From: Candidatus Woesearchaeota archaeon
GTDB lineage: Archaea; Nanobdellota; Nanobdellia; Woesearchaeales; GW2011-AR4
Direction of reading: 5' to 3'
DNA length: 19,126 nucleotides
NCBI GenBank assembly: GCA_016185865.1
Contig: JACPMU010000060.1
Coordinates: 1 to 19,126, forward strand
This document shows positions 1 through 7,682 of this stretch, piece after piece; the first letter of the stretch is position 1; every line of letters starts with the position of its first letter. Under the pieces are notes generated by a model, which was not told the DNA's origin, searched no databases, and was given only the letters and a program-made list of their open reading frames with translations. Both the position numbers and the translations under genes were made by a program.

Positions 1-1
1 A

Positions 2-1048
2 AAAACAAAAGGCACAATCATTATCCCTTCTTCACTGGACAAGGCTGAAACTTCAATAGTTGGTGCTGCTCTGGAGATAATACAAAGGATAGGGCCATGC
101 AACGCAAATCTTGATGTTACAAACATAGAGGACGTAAGAATAAGCAAGAGGACAATGGTTGTTGAAAGGGCAAAGGAACTGCTCAAAAAAATGATGGAAT
201 CAACAATGCCCGATTCTCAGGAGCTTGCGGATGAAGTGACTGCGTCTGTAAGGGTCATGGAGATTGTTGAATACGGAAAGGACAGGCTGCCTGCAGGCCC
301 GGCAATTAATGAGAGCGATGAAGTGATAGTTGTTGAAGGCAGGGCAGATGTATTAAACTTGCTGAAGCACGGCTTCAAAAACGCAATCGCAATCAACGGC
401 ACTTCAGTTCCTGAAACAATCATAGAGCTGTGCAGCAAAAAGGTTGTAACAGCGTTTGTGGACGGCGACAGGGGAGGCAACCTAATAATTAAGGAACTCA
501 CTTCTGTGGCAGACATTGATTTTGTGACAAAAGCGCCTGACGGAAAAGAGGTCGAGGAAATAACAAAAAAGGAAATCCACAAGGCATTGAGGAGCAGGAT
601 TTCAGGCGAGCAGGCAAAACTTGAGCTTTCCAGAGAGCCGGAAAGAACCTCAATGGAGCTTGTCAAAAGGCAGCAGCCTCATGGCCAGCACCCGCAATTC
701 CAAAGGCCGATGCAGAGGCCGTACCAGCCAATGCCCAGCATAAGAAGAGTTCAGATTTCAGCTGAAGAGAAAAACAAATTTAAGTCGATGCTTGAGGACC
801 TTATTGGCACAAGAGGGGCAGAGATACTTGACAGCAAACTTTCTGTGCTTGGCAAAGTCCCTATAAGCGAAGTGCAGACAGCATTAAAAAGCATAGCCAA
901 TGCGCATGCTGTTGTTTTTGACGGCAGCATTGAAAGGGAGATTGTAAAGGCTGCGGAAGATGGCAATGTAAAGTTCCTGATAGGGATGGACTCGAAAGTC
1001 CGGCAGAATGAGACAAGGGTAAATTTGCTGACTGTGAACGAGCTTTAA
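2..1048 (+). CDS. dnaG: Archaeal DnaG primase-like protein, 3' part (5' end outside window)
   Basis: The frame is open from base 2, before the first in-window ATG (155). It encodes 348 residues, and its first residues (KGTIIIPSSLDKAET) match the N-terminal conserved region of archaeal DnaG, so the true start lies upstream. A TOPRIM domain follows, with the catalytic Glu in VVEGRADV (nt 338-361) and the acidic pair in FVDGDRGG (nt 458-481). After it comes a Gln/Pro/His-rich linker (nt 667-750), then a C-terminal region that in archaea is linked to exosome or helicase contacts. Family knowledge: DnaG-type primase that in archaea also associates with the RNA-degrading exosome. It ends with TAA followed by a T-rich tract and converges on the next gene. 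The family call is firm; which of the two roles dominates here cannot be seen. Confidence 0.95.
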   Translation, partial: KTKGTIIIPSSLDKAETSIVGAALEIIQRIGPCNANLDVTNIEDVRISKRTMVVERAKELLKKMMESTMPDSQELADEVTASVRVMEIVEYGKDRLPAGPAINESDEVIVVEGRADVLNLLKHGFKNAIAINGTSVPETIIELCSKKVVTAFVDGDRGGNLIIKELTSVADIDFVTKAPDGKEVEEITKKEIHKALRSRISGEQAKLELSREPERTSMELVKRQQPHGQHPQFQRPMQRPYQPMPSIRRVQISAEEKNKFKSMLEDLIGTRGAEILDSKLSVLGKVPISEVQTALKSIANAHAVVFDGSIEREIVKAAEDGNVKFLIGMDSKVRQNETRVNLLTVNEL

Positions 1049-1072
1049 TTTTTTTATTTTTTATTAATTTTA
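1046..1072 (+). terminator. T-rich terminator after dnaG
   Basis: The dnaG stop is followed by runs of T (TTTTTTTATTTTTTATT), the usual signal for archaeal intrinsic termination. The stretch lies between two convergent genes. No hairpin is needed or seen. On the opposite strand the same bases are A-rich and would not terminate the converging gene. Confidence 0.5.
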
Positions 1073-1085
1073 TTAGAAAGAATAT

Positions 1086-2261
1086 CTAAACCAGGCTCTT
1101 GCTCAAGCTCTTTTCGCATTCTTTTAGTTTATTCAATTTGCAGAAATTTTCCTTTATGGTGTCTGCTGACTGGACGCCGCTGAATTTAACCTGGTTGTTG
1201 ATTAAAAATGTTGGGAAGGCTTTGATGCCAAGCTCTAGAGTCAATTTGTCATCCGGCAAATGCTTCCCAAACTTCACTTCTCCAAACGCATCCAAAAATT
1301 CTTTCAGGTTTGTTTCAGCGCTTATGCTTGATTTGTCATCTTGAATCACAAACAAGTCCAGCCTGTTTGGAATGCTTTCTCTTTTAAAATAAAATGAAGA
1401 GCCTGCTGTATTTTCATTCAGTAAATAATAACCTTCTTTTTTTGCGAAAACCCGCTTAAACTGCTCAAAATTCTGCTTTTGTGTTATGTTTTCTTCCAGA
1501 ATGTACATTGGCAGCGAATTTGCGCCAAATTTCTCCGCAATATTCCTGCCTTCAGCAGTGCTGTAGCTGATTTCCTTTGCATTCAATGCCCCAAGCCAGC
1601 TTTCCAGAATGCTTAACACTCTTTGTGTGTCGCAGTTAAAGCAGCTCTTCCTGTCGTTCAATACTATGACATTTAACTTTGGAATGTCCTTGAATTCGCA
1701 CTTTGCGTCCTTAGCTGCAGGATTTATGCAAAAGCCTTCTTTTCCTTCCTGAGTGCAATCATCATCGGAACTGCACAATGCAACAAATTCCAGTGGGATT
1801 TTTTGCTCTATTTCTTTCTTATTTTTGAATAAGGAATATGAAAAAAATATCACAAGCGCCAGAACAATAAAAACAGCAGCGTACTTGAAGAAGTTGCTTT
1901 CCTTCTTTTCATATATTGCTTCTTTGGGGACTTGAGCAGGCTCTTCTGCTTTTTCTGCATCATAAAATTCTGCCTGAGCATGCACATGCCCGTGCTCTTC
2001 AGCTTCATCCTGGATTACCTTTAATTTTATCCTGTCGCCTTCTTTTGATGATACAGCAGCATTTGCATCTTCTTTCTTTGCTTCCTCTGTTTTTCGCTCT
2101 TCTTTTGCATCCGGCTCCAGGCTTTTGATTTCTTTCAGCTTTTTTTCAATCCTGTCCTTTCCCTTTTCATACTCTTCCTTGCTTATGACATCAGCCTCAA
2201 AGCTCTCTTTAAGGAACCTTAGCTCCTGCTCCAGCCTCTCCCTCTGGGTTTTATCGTCCAT
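1086..2261 (-). CDS. Membrane-anchored coiled-coil protein with two thioredoxin-like domains
   Basis: 391 residues. Residues 1-50 are a charged helical segment like a short SHOCT or coiled-coil module, followed by an acidic linker with a His cluster (EEHGHVH, 89-95). One transmembrane helix spans about 125-145. A four-cysteine segment follows (C163, C169, C178, C188). The first thioredoxin-like domain (about 195-290) has a CFNC motif at 207-210 and a probable cis-proline at P251. The second (about 300-380) has a probable cis-proline at P350 but no CxxC. Two thioredoxin folds in one chain recall protein disulfide oxidoreductase or DsbA/DsbG-like proteins. By inference the C-terminal part lies outside the membrane and handles disulfides, and the N-terminal coil faces the cytoplasm. 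It starts at ATG 2261 and diverges from the HerA gene. Thiol chemistry is likely; the substrate is unknown. Confidence 0.7.
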   Translation of the reverse strand: MDDKTQRERLEQELRFLKESFEADVISKEEYEKGKDRIEKKLKEIKSLEPDAKEERKTEEAKKEDANAAVSSKEGDRIKLKVIQDEAEEHGHVHAQAEFYDAEKAEEPAQVPKEAIYEKKESNFFKYAAVFIVLALVIFFSYSLFKNKKEIEQKIPLEFVALCSSDDDCTQEGKEGFCINPAAKDAKCEFKDIPKLNVIVLNDRKSCFNCDTQRVLSILESWLGALNAKEISYSTAEGRNIAEKFGANSLPMYILEENITQKQNFEQFKRVFAKKEGYYLLNENTAGSSFYFKRESIPNRLDLFVIQDDKSSISAETNLKEFLDAFGEVKFGKHLPDDKLTLELGIKAFPTFLINNQVKFSGVQSADTIKENFCKLNKLKECEKSLSKSLV

Positions 2262-2380
2262 AAAAAATCTATAAAAGCGGATTTAAGGTAATACATAAAT
2301 CTTTCTAATATAAATAGAAATTTTCATTACTGCCAAGTTTCAATAAAAGCATTTATAATGTTGTGCAGGAGTTGTTCCTT
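2262..2380. promoter_or_regulatory. Divergent promoter region
   Basis: This 119-bp AT-rich gap separates two genes transcribed away from each other. For the plus-strand ATPase gene, a TATA-like ATTTATAAT (2351-2359) is centred about 27 bp before ATG 2381, which fits a leaderless transcript. A second AT-rich box (TAATATAAATAG, 2307-2318) could serve either strand; for the minus-strand gene it lies about 50 bp before the start. Confidence 0.45.
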
Positions 2381-5011
2381 ATGTATGATATTTTTATAGG
2401 CAGAAGCGATGCCGAGAAGGAAAAATACGGCACCCAGGGCGCTGTTTTTATAGGCAAGCACTATGTCAAGATGGGCCAGACTGTCTCATTGTCAAACAAG
2501 GTTTATCTTGATGTTTCCAAATCCCATGTTGTTTTTATTGTTGGAAAAAGGGGCTCGGGAAAGTGCCTTCATGGGGATAGCTTAATAACACTCGGCAATG
2601 GCTCGGAGATGCCCATAAAAGATGCATTTAACAATAAAGATGATTTAATCGCCTTGAATCATCAGCTTAAACTTACTAGCACGCAAAAAACAGCATTTTA
2701 CACAAGAAAAGCCAATAAACTGTTGCACATAAAATTAAGAAGCGGGAAAGAAATAAAATTAACGCCAGAGCATCCATTACTAACTATCAGGGGCTGGGTC
2801 AATGCGGAAAATCTGGAAATTGGCAGCAGGATTGCAACACCGAGAATAATAAACGCTTTTGGAAATGAAATTATTCCAGAGCATGAAGCAAAAATTTTGG
2901 CTTATCTCATAGCTGAGGGTCACATTAAAAAATGCCTGTTCTTCACAAATTATGACAATTCAATAGCAGATGATTTAAGGAATTCGCTGAAATTGTTTGA
3001 TGAAAGCATAGAATTAGCTCCAACGCTCAAAAAGGGAGAGTACAGAATTTATTCACGTGCTAAAAGGCATGTTTTGGAATATGAGATAGTCAGAGACAAC
3101 AAGAATGGAAGATTCCTGAAAGGAATTTCCATTCGGCATGAAAAAACAAAAATAAGGCAATTATTTGAAAGGCATAAGCTTTATAATTTATTATCGCTGG
3201 AAAAATTTATTCCCGAAGCAATACTCAAGTCAACAAAAAGAACAATATCCATTTTTTTAAACAGGCTGTTCAGCTGCGACGGTAGCATTTATAAGCCGCA
3301 GAAGCTAAAATCTTATTGGGAAGTTTCTTACAGCTCTTCATCAAAAAAATTAGCAAAACAGGTTCAGAGCCTGTTATTGAGATTTGGAATTTTATCAAAA
3401 TTAAGAAGCAAAAAAATTAATTTAGGCAAAAAATCTTTCTTGTCTTATGAAGTAGTGGTTGACGGCGAAAATGTCCTAAAGTTTATCAATGAAATAGGAT
3501 TTTTCGGGAAAAAAGAAAAGAAGCAGGCAATATCTCTCAAAGAAATGTCCGAATTAAAAAGAAATCCGAATATAGATACCATACCAAAAGAGATATGGGA
3601 TGTTTACAGGCCAAGAAATTGGACAGTAGCTGGCAGGGAACTGGGCTATAAAAGCCCAAAATCTGCCAGAAGTAGCATAAATTATTCGCCTTCAAGGCAA
3701 AAATTATTGCAAATTGCCAATGCAGATAATGAATACAGAACCCAGTTGATTGCCCAGTCAGATATTTTTTGGGATGAGATAATATCCAAGGAAATGTTAT
3801 TGGGGGAGTTTGAAGTTTATGACATAACCGTGCCTGAACTTCACAATTTTGTTGCCAATAATGTTATAGTTCACAATAGCTACACAATGGGCGTTATAGC
3901 AGAGGGAATTCATGACTTAGGGGATGAAATCAGGAAAAACCTAGCTGTTGTCATGCTTGACACAATGGGAATTTACTGGACTATGAAGTACCCAAACAAC
4001 AAGGAAAAGCACCTGCTTGACGAGTGGGAGTTGGAAAGCAAAGGCATAAATGTGCAGATTTTTACTCCCATTGGCTTTTATAACGAATACAAGGAAAAAG
4101 GAATCCCGACTGATTTTCCGTTCTCGATAAAAACAGGCGAGATAAGCGCAGAGGAGTGGTGCATGATTTTCAATGTCTTGGTGACAGAGCCTATTGGGAT
4201 TTTAATAGAGAGGGTAATAAACAGCCTGCAGGAGGAAAAAAATAATTACGGGATTGATGACATTATAAAGGCTGTTGAGAGTGATGAAAGGTCTGAAAAA
4301 AGCGTCAAGGATGCTGTTGAGAACAGGTTTTTGGTTGCTGGAAAATGGGGGTTGTTCAGCAAGGAAGGGACTTTGATTGAAGACCTTGTCATACCAGGGC
4401 AGATAACTGTGCTGGATGTAAGCGCCTACACAACAACTGCAGGAGCTGAAAACCTCAGAGGATTGGTCATTGGATTGGTTGCGCAGAAATTGTTTGTTCA
4501 GAGAATGGTTTCAAGAAGAACAGAGGAGGAAGCTACAATAACAGAGGAAATTCATTTTTTTGAGGAGGAAAGGGAGGAAAAAAAAGAGCCGATTGTGTGG
4601 CTTATAATTGACGAGGCTCATGAATTTTTGCCGAACAAAGGCAAGACTCCTGCAACAGCCCCTTTGATAACTGTCCTTAGGGAAGGAAGGCAGCCTGGAA
4701 TTTCGCTTGTATTGGCTTCTCAGCAGCCAGGCAAGATTCATACAGATGTAATTACCCAGTCAGACATTGTTATTGCCCACAGGATAACTGCAAACATTGA
4801 TGTGCAGTCTTTGGGAGGCTTGATGCAAAGCTACATGAGGGAAGGGCTGGACAAGCAGCTTAATCTGCTGCCTCCTGAAGAAGGAGCTGCAATTGTCTTT
4901 GACGATTTGAACGAAAAGCTCTATCCAATGAGGGTAAGGCCAAGGTACACATGGCACGGCGGTTCAGCGCCAACTGCATTGCCGAAAGAGAAGAAAGTGT
5001 TTGAGTTTTAG
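2381..5011 (+). CDS. HerA-like (DUF87) ATPase precursor interrupted by an intein
   Basis: 876 residues from ATG 2381. An in-frame GTG at 2363 is possible, but TATA spacing and the typical N-terminus MYDIFIGRS favour the ATG. Removing the intein (residues 62-499) leaves a 438-residue ATPase. The Walker A loop GKRGSGK is cut right after its Lys by the intein and continues with Ser500 (SYTMGV). Walker B is WLIIDEAHE with D744/E745, and a sensor-like ASQQPGK follows. HerA/FtsK-family ATPases are hexameric DNA translocases; HerA works with NurA in end resection, but no nurA is nearby, and this DUF87 branch could serve another DNA-pumping role. The P-loop is only completed after splicing, so activity should depend on it. 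It converges with the MgtC gene, 3 bp away. Confidence 0.9.
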   Translation: MYDIFIGRSDAEKEKYGTQGAVFIGKHYVKMGQTVSLSNKVYLDVSKSHVVFIVGKRGSGKCLHGDSLITLGNGSEMPIKDAFNNKDDLIALNHQLKLTSTQKTAFYTRKANKLLHIKLRSGKEIKLTPEHPLLTIRGWVNAENLEIGSRIATPRIINAFGNEIIPEHEAKILAYLIAEGHIKKCLFFTNYDNSIADDLRNSLKLFDESIELAPTLKKGEYRIYSRAKRHVLEYEIVRDNKNGRFLKGISIRHEKTKIRQLFERHKLYNLLSLEKFIPEAILKSTKRTISIFLNRLFSCDGSIYKPQKLKSYWEVSYSSSSKKLAKQVQSLLLRFGILSKLRSKKINLGKKSFLSYEVVVDGENVLKFINEIGFFGKKEKKQAISLKEMSELKRNPNIDTIPKEIWDVYRPRNWTVAGRELGYKSPKSARSSINYSPSRQKLLQIANADNEYRTQLIAQSDIFWDEIISKEMLLGEFEVYDITVPELHNFVANNVIVHNSYTMGVIAEGIHDLGDEIRKNLAVVMLDTMGIYWTMKYPNNKEKHLLDEWELESKGINVQIFTPIGFYNEYKEKGIPTDFPFSIKTGEISAEEWCMIFNVLVTEPIGILIERVINSLQEEKNNYGIDDIIKAVESDERSEKSVKDAVENRFLVAGKWGLFSKEGTLIEDLVIPGQITVLDVSAYTTTAGAENLRGLVIGLVAQKLFVQRMVSRRTEEEATITEEIHFFEEEREEKKEPIVWLIIDEAHEFLPNKGKTPATAPLITVLREGRQPGISLVLASQQPGKIHTDVITQSDIVIAHRITANIDVQSLGGLMQSYMREGLDKQLNLLPPEEGAAIVFDDLNEKLYPMRVRPRYTWHGGSAPTALPKEKKVFEF
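2564..3877 (+). mobile_element. Intein with LAGLIDADG homing endonuclease, in the ATPase P-loop
   Basis: 438 residues in frame. Splice junctions are readable: it begins with Cys (CLHGDSLITL, block A) directly after GKRGSGK and ends with VIVHN, followed by an extein Ser as the +1 nucleophile. Block B has TPEH (residues 128-131 of the precursor) and block F is YDITVPELHNFVANN. Two LAGLIDADG-type motifs lie between them: ILAYLIAEGH (about 172-181) and FLNRLFSCDGSIY (292-304), each with an acidic residue at the expected place. This is therefore a full-length bifunctional intein with intact splicing residues and probably an intact nuclease. The segment looks more A-rich than the extein. Confidence 0.93.
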
Positions 5012-5014
5012 AGC

Positions 5015-5416
5015 TTATAATTTCTTAAAAAACTCCGATTTATTCAGCTGCAAAACTATCAGTATCAAAACAACCGCAATTACTGTCATTAAATAATATC
5101 CCATGCCGATTGCAATTCCAACTCCGGAAACTGCCCAGATTGACGCTGCTGTTGTCAGTCCGTGAACCTCGTCTTTTGCCTTAAAGATTGTGCCTGCCCC
5201 TAAAAACCCAATTCCTGTTGCAATTCCAGCAATAATTCTTGCAGCTTCATTTGGCAATGTTTCAACTGTCACAAGCACAAACAATACAGCCCCTAGGCAA
5301 ACAAGCATATGCGTTCTTATGCCAGCCGGCTTGTGGACAACCTCCCTTTCCAGGCCAATCAGGCCCCCTGCAACAACTGCAAGAACCAGCCTCAGCAGCG
5401 TCTCTGTGTATTCCAT
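5015..5416 (-). CDS. MgtC/SapB family membrane protein
   Basis: 133 residues, close to the size of the MgtC hydrophobic domain. The start ATG is at 5416. Family signatures are GGLIGLEREVVHKPAGIRTH near residues 17-36 and the glycine-rich IATGIGFLGAGTIFK near 69-83, then GLTTAASIWAVSGVGIAIG. About four membrane helices are predicted. MgtC proteins act in the membrane and affect F-type ATPase activity and magnesium-limited growth in bacteria; the archaeal role is not established. It lacks the C-terminal ACT-like domain of longer MgtC proteins. It lies 3 bp after the small membrane gene upstream and is probably co-transcribed with it. Confidence 0.9.
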   Translation of the reverse strand: MEYTETLLRLVLAVVAGGLIGLEREVVHKPAGIRTHMLVCLGAVLFVLVTVETLPNEAARIIAGIATGIGFLGAGTIFKAKDEVHGLTTAASIWAVSGVGIAIGMGYYLMTVIAVVLILIVLQLNKSEFFKKL

Positions 5417-5419
5417 CTT

Positions 5420-5638
5420 TTATTTTTTTTTAATGTCCATCTTTAGCGGCCAGTCGCTTGGCGCATAGGTCATTGATATCATGGAAGCTACAAACATCAG
5501 TGTAAAAAACAAAACAAAAGTAAACCCCCATGTTCTTGAGTTTGGAAGAATGTAAAAGGCCGATATCAAAAATCCAACAATGCTTGTAAGCATATAGCCT
5601 CCTGATAAAGGAGCTACATTGAATTGCTTGTGATGCAT
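5420..5638 (-). CDS. Small two-helix membrane protein, unknown function
   Basis: 72 residues from ATG 5638. A GTG at 5647 is in frame, but a GAGGTG ribosome site (5645-5650) sits six bases before the ATG, which decides the start. The chain has a polar start (MHHKQFNVAPLSGG), two hydrophobic stretches (about 14-31 and 38-56) joined by PNSRTWG, then a basic tail MDIKKK. No catalytic motif is visible. I do not recognise the family. Its position directly before the MgtC gene suggests a shared transcript, with a promoter in the spacer after trpS. Confidence 0.75.
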   Translation of the reverse strand: MHHKQFNVAPLSGGYMLTSIVGFLISAFYILPNSRTWGFTFVLFFTLMFVASMISMTYAPSDWPLKMDIKKK

Positions 5639-5644
5639 GATTGA

Positions 5645-5692
5645 CACCTCTTTTTTGGATTCTTTCTTTTACTTTTATTTAAACTTAACGAA
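5645..5692 (-). promoter_or_regulatory. Promoter and ribosome site for the small membrane/MgtC pair
   Basis: On the minus strand AAGTTTAAATAA (5675-5686) is a good TATA box. Transcription would begin near 5655 and leave a short leader holding GAGGTG before ATG 5638. The TATA box lies inside a near-copy of the last codons of trpS (see findings). Confidence 0.5.
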
Positions 5693-5696
5693 AATC

Positions 5697-6788
5697 TCAT
5701 TTGAACTTAACGAAGTTAAGCCTGTCAATGTTCTTTCTTGCATGCTCAATGCCCTTGACAAGATTGCCCATGAATTCCTCCATTTTGCTGCATGCAATTT
5801 CCTTTAATTCTCCGCTTGTCATCCTGCCTGACTTGTATTCATGGTAAATACTGTCCAATTCCTTGTCGTCTTCAACCAGATGCTGCTTCATAAGCTCGAA
5901 AACCATGTCCTTTTCTATTCTTGCGCCAAGCTTCCTGTGCTCATCAAGCGTGTCCCTGCCGCCGCTCAGCGCATTCTTGATTTTTCTCTTTACAGACTTG
6001 ATGTCTTCAGGCAGCTCTATGCAGCTTTCAGGCTTTGACTTGCTCATCTTGATATCACCGTCAAGAGAGGGTGTGTATTTGTGGTAAAGGCCAGAAGGGA
6101 GAAAGAATTTCCTTTCCTTGAATCTTCTTACAACATCCCTTGTTAATCTTATATGGGGATCCTGGTCAACTCCAACAGGAATTATGCCGGGCATTCTTTC
6201 TTTGAATTGGGGGTATAAAATGTCAGCAACCTGGGTCATTGCAGCCATTATCTTGCCAGGATCTGCGCTTCCGTAAATTGCCTCAAACTCATTAAGGGTT
6301 ATTTTTTTTGCAAATTCATAGGCATAATTCATGACTTCCCTATTTTCCGACTGGAAATAGAATATTGTTTTTCTTGGGTCAAGCCCAAGGGCAACATAAG
6401 CAGGAATGTGAAAATCAAGCGCTCTTTTTCTTGCCTCTTCCAAAGTGACTCCTCTTGTTGAAGCTGCCTCCAAATCTGCAACTAAAATGTATGAATGTGC
6501 TCCGTGCTCCTGAAAATACTTTATGTTCTCGACAACCATTTTTGTGCCGAAATGTATTTTCTCATTTGAAGGCATTATGCCGCTGAGAACATAGTATTTT
6601 TTCCTTTGATTTATTGCGTCAGAGATTATTTTCAGGTCCCTGCCTGCAAACACAACATTGCGCCTCATGATCCTGTTTGGATTAGGAAAAATGCCCGAAT
6701 GAAATATCTCAAGGCCGAAATCCTTTATGATTTTTTCGTAATCCTCTAATAAACCTGAGCCCCACGGGTCAATGATTTTATGTTTCAT
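5697..6788 (-). CDS. trpS: Tryptophanyl-tRNA synthetase
   Basis: 363 residues, usual for archaeal/eukaryotic-type TrpRS. Class I synthetase that charges tRNA-Trp in the cytoplasm. KMSKS is intact at 247-251 (DIKMSKSKPES). The HIGH-like region is SGIMPSNEKIHFGTK, with HFGT at 79-82. The TrpRS-specific segment VGVDQDPHIRLTRDV (about 206-219) and FFLPSGLYHKYTPSL support tryptophan rather than tyrosine specificity. The start ATG 6788 is supported by a TATA box CATTTAAATA (6811-6820), about 27 bp upstream, so the transcript is probably leaderless and independent of the transporter gene before it. Confidence 0.95.
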   Translation of the reverse strand: MKHKIIDPWGSGLLEDYEKIIKDFGLEIFHSGIFPNPNRIMRRNVVFAGRDLKIISDAINQRKKYYVLSGIMPSNEKIHFGTKMVVENIKYFQEHGAHSYILVADLEAASTRGVTLEEARKRALDFHIPAYVALGLDPRKTIFYFQSENREVMNYAYEFAKKITLNEFEAIYGSADPGKIMAAMTQVADILYPQFKERMPGIIPVGVDQDPHIRLTRDVVRRFKERKFFLPSGLYHKYTPSLDGDIKMSKSKPESCIELPEDIKSVKRKIKNALSGGRDTLDEHRKLGARIEKDMVFELMKQHLVEDDKELDSIYHEYKSGRMTSGELKEIACSKMEEFMGNLVKGIEHARKNIDRLNFVKFK

Positions 6789-6810
6789 ACCACTAAACTT
6801 TGGATATAGT

Positions 6811-6820
6811 TATTTAAATG
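6811..6820 (-). promoter_or_regulatory. TATA box of trpS
   Basis: Minus-strand CATTTAAATA lies about 27 bp before ATG 6788, the distance expected for a leaderless archaeal message. It sits between the stop of the transporter gene (6824) and trpS, so trpS need not depend on the long upstream unit. Confidence 0.55.
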
Positions 6821-6823
6821 TTT

Positions 6824-7681
6824 TTAAAATACAGTTATAAGGATGCCTCCAACCAGCATTATTATTGTGCCTATTAATGAATTTCTTATGCTTCTTTCTT
6901 TAAAAACAAAATAGCCGATGAAAATGCTGAATACCAGGCTGCTTCTCTTCAATGAAATGACATAAGGGACAATTGCAATGGCCATTGCATAAGAAGCCAA
7001 TGCTATCATAAAGGCTGAAGAAACGCCGAGAAGTGCAAGCGGCTTTATATTTTGCCCTATTTCAGCCAGTTTTTTGTTTGGATTAATCAACAGGATTGGA
7101 ATCATCATCAATGATATGAAAGAATAAACCAGCACAGTGAAAAATATGGCATTTGAATCGATTATTCCTATCTTGAAAAGGTTTGAGGTTATGCTCCACA
7201 CAAAAGCAACAATAATCACATAAAAAGAGCCTTTTATTTTGAACAAGGATCTGAAGGGCTCTAAGAGCCTGTGCTCTGATTTCAGGTTTGTTGTATAGGC
7301 TCCGGCAACTATCAGCAGTATTCCGATAAAACCAGCCTTGGAGGGAATTTCCCTCAGCATAAAATATGAAAGCATGACCAAAAATAAAGGAGTCAGGCTC
7401 AGCATTGGCAATGAAACGGAAAGCTTGCTTGTCTGCAGCGCCTTTATCAGCATGTATGTTGTGATTATCAGCAATATCCCGTTCAGTGCGGCATTCCAGT
7501 AAACATCGGCATTTATTTTTTCAGGATAATTGAAGTGCAATAAAATAAGCAAAAAAGGCAAAGCAAAAGCATATTGGACCCATACAACAATTGAGCTGTT
7601 GACGGGCTTGAGCTTTTTCATCAGCGCAAATATAACAGCATCTCCTAATCCGGAAACAACAGAAAGAAATGCCCACAGCAT
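6824..7681 (-). CDS. EamA/DMT-family transporter
   Basis: 285 residues with about ten hydrophobic helices in two similar halves, the layout of the drug/metabolite transporter superfamily with two EamA repeats. The first half ends near LREIPSKAGFIGILLIVAGAY and the second near VFKERSIRNSLIGTIIMLVGG; both carry the usual 'xxxE + glycine-rich last helix' pattern. Substrate cannot be told from sequence. ATG 7681 is one base away from the stop of the epimerase gene, so the two are co-transcribed. It is the last gene of the long minus-strand unit. Confidence 0.85.
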   Translation of the reverse strand: MLWAFLSVVSGLGDAVIFALMKKLKPVNSSIVVWVQYAFALPFLLILLHFNYPEKINADVYWNAALNGILLIITTYMLIKALQTSKLSVSLPMLSLTPLFLVMLSYFMLREIPSKAGFIGILLIVAGAYTTNLKSEHRLLEPFRSLFKIKGSFYVIIVAFVWSITSNLFKIGIIDSNAIFFTVLVYSFISLMMIPILLINPNKKLAEIGQNIKPLALLGVSSAFMIALASYAMAIAIVPYVISLKRSSLVFSIFIGYFVFKERSIRNSLIGTIIMLVGGILITVF

Positions 7682-7682
7682 T

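Noticed and set aside
217..966. Two long open frames on the minus strand opposite dnaG
   Set aside because: They mirror the dnaG codons (serine/leucine-rich, no motifs) and have no promoter or ribosome site.
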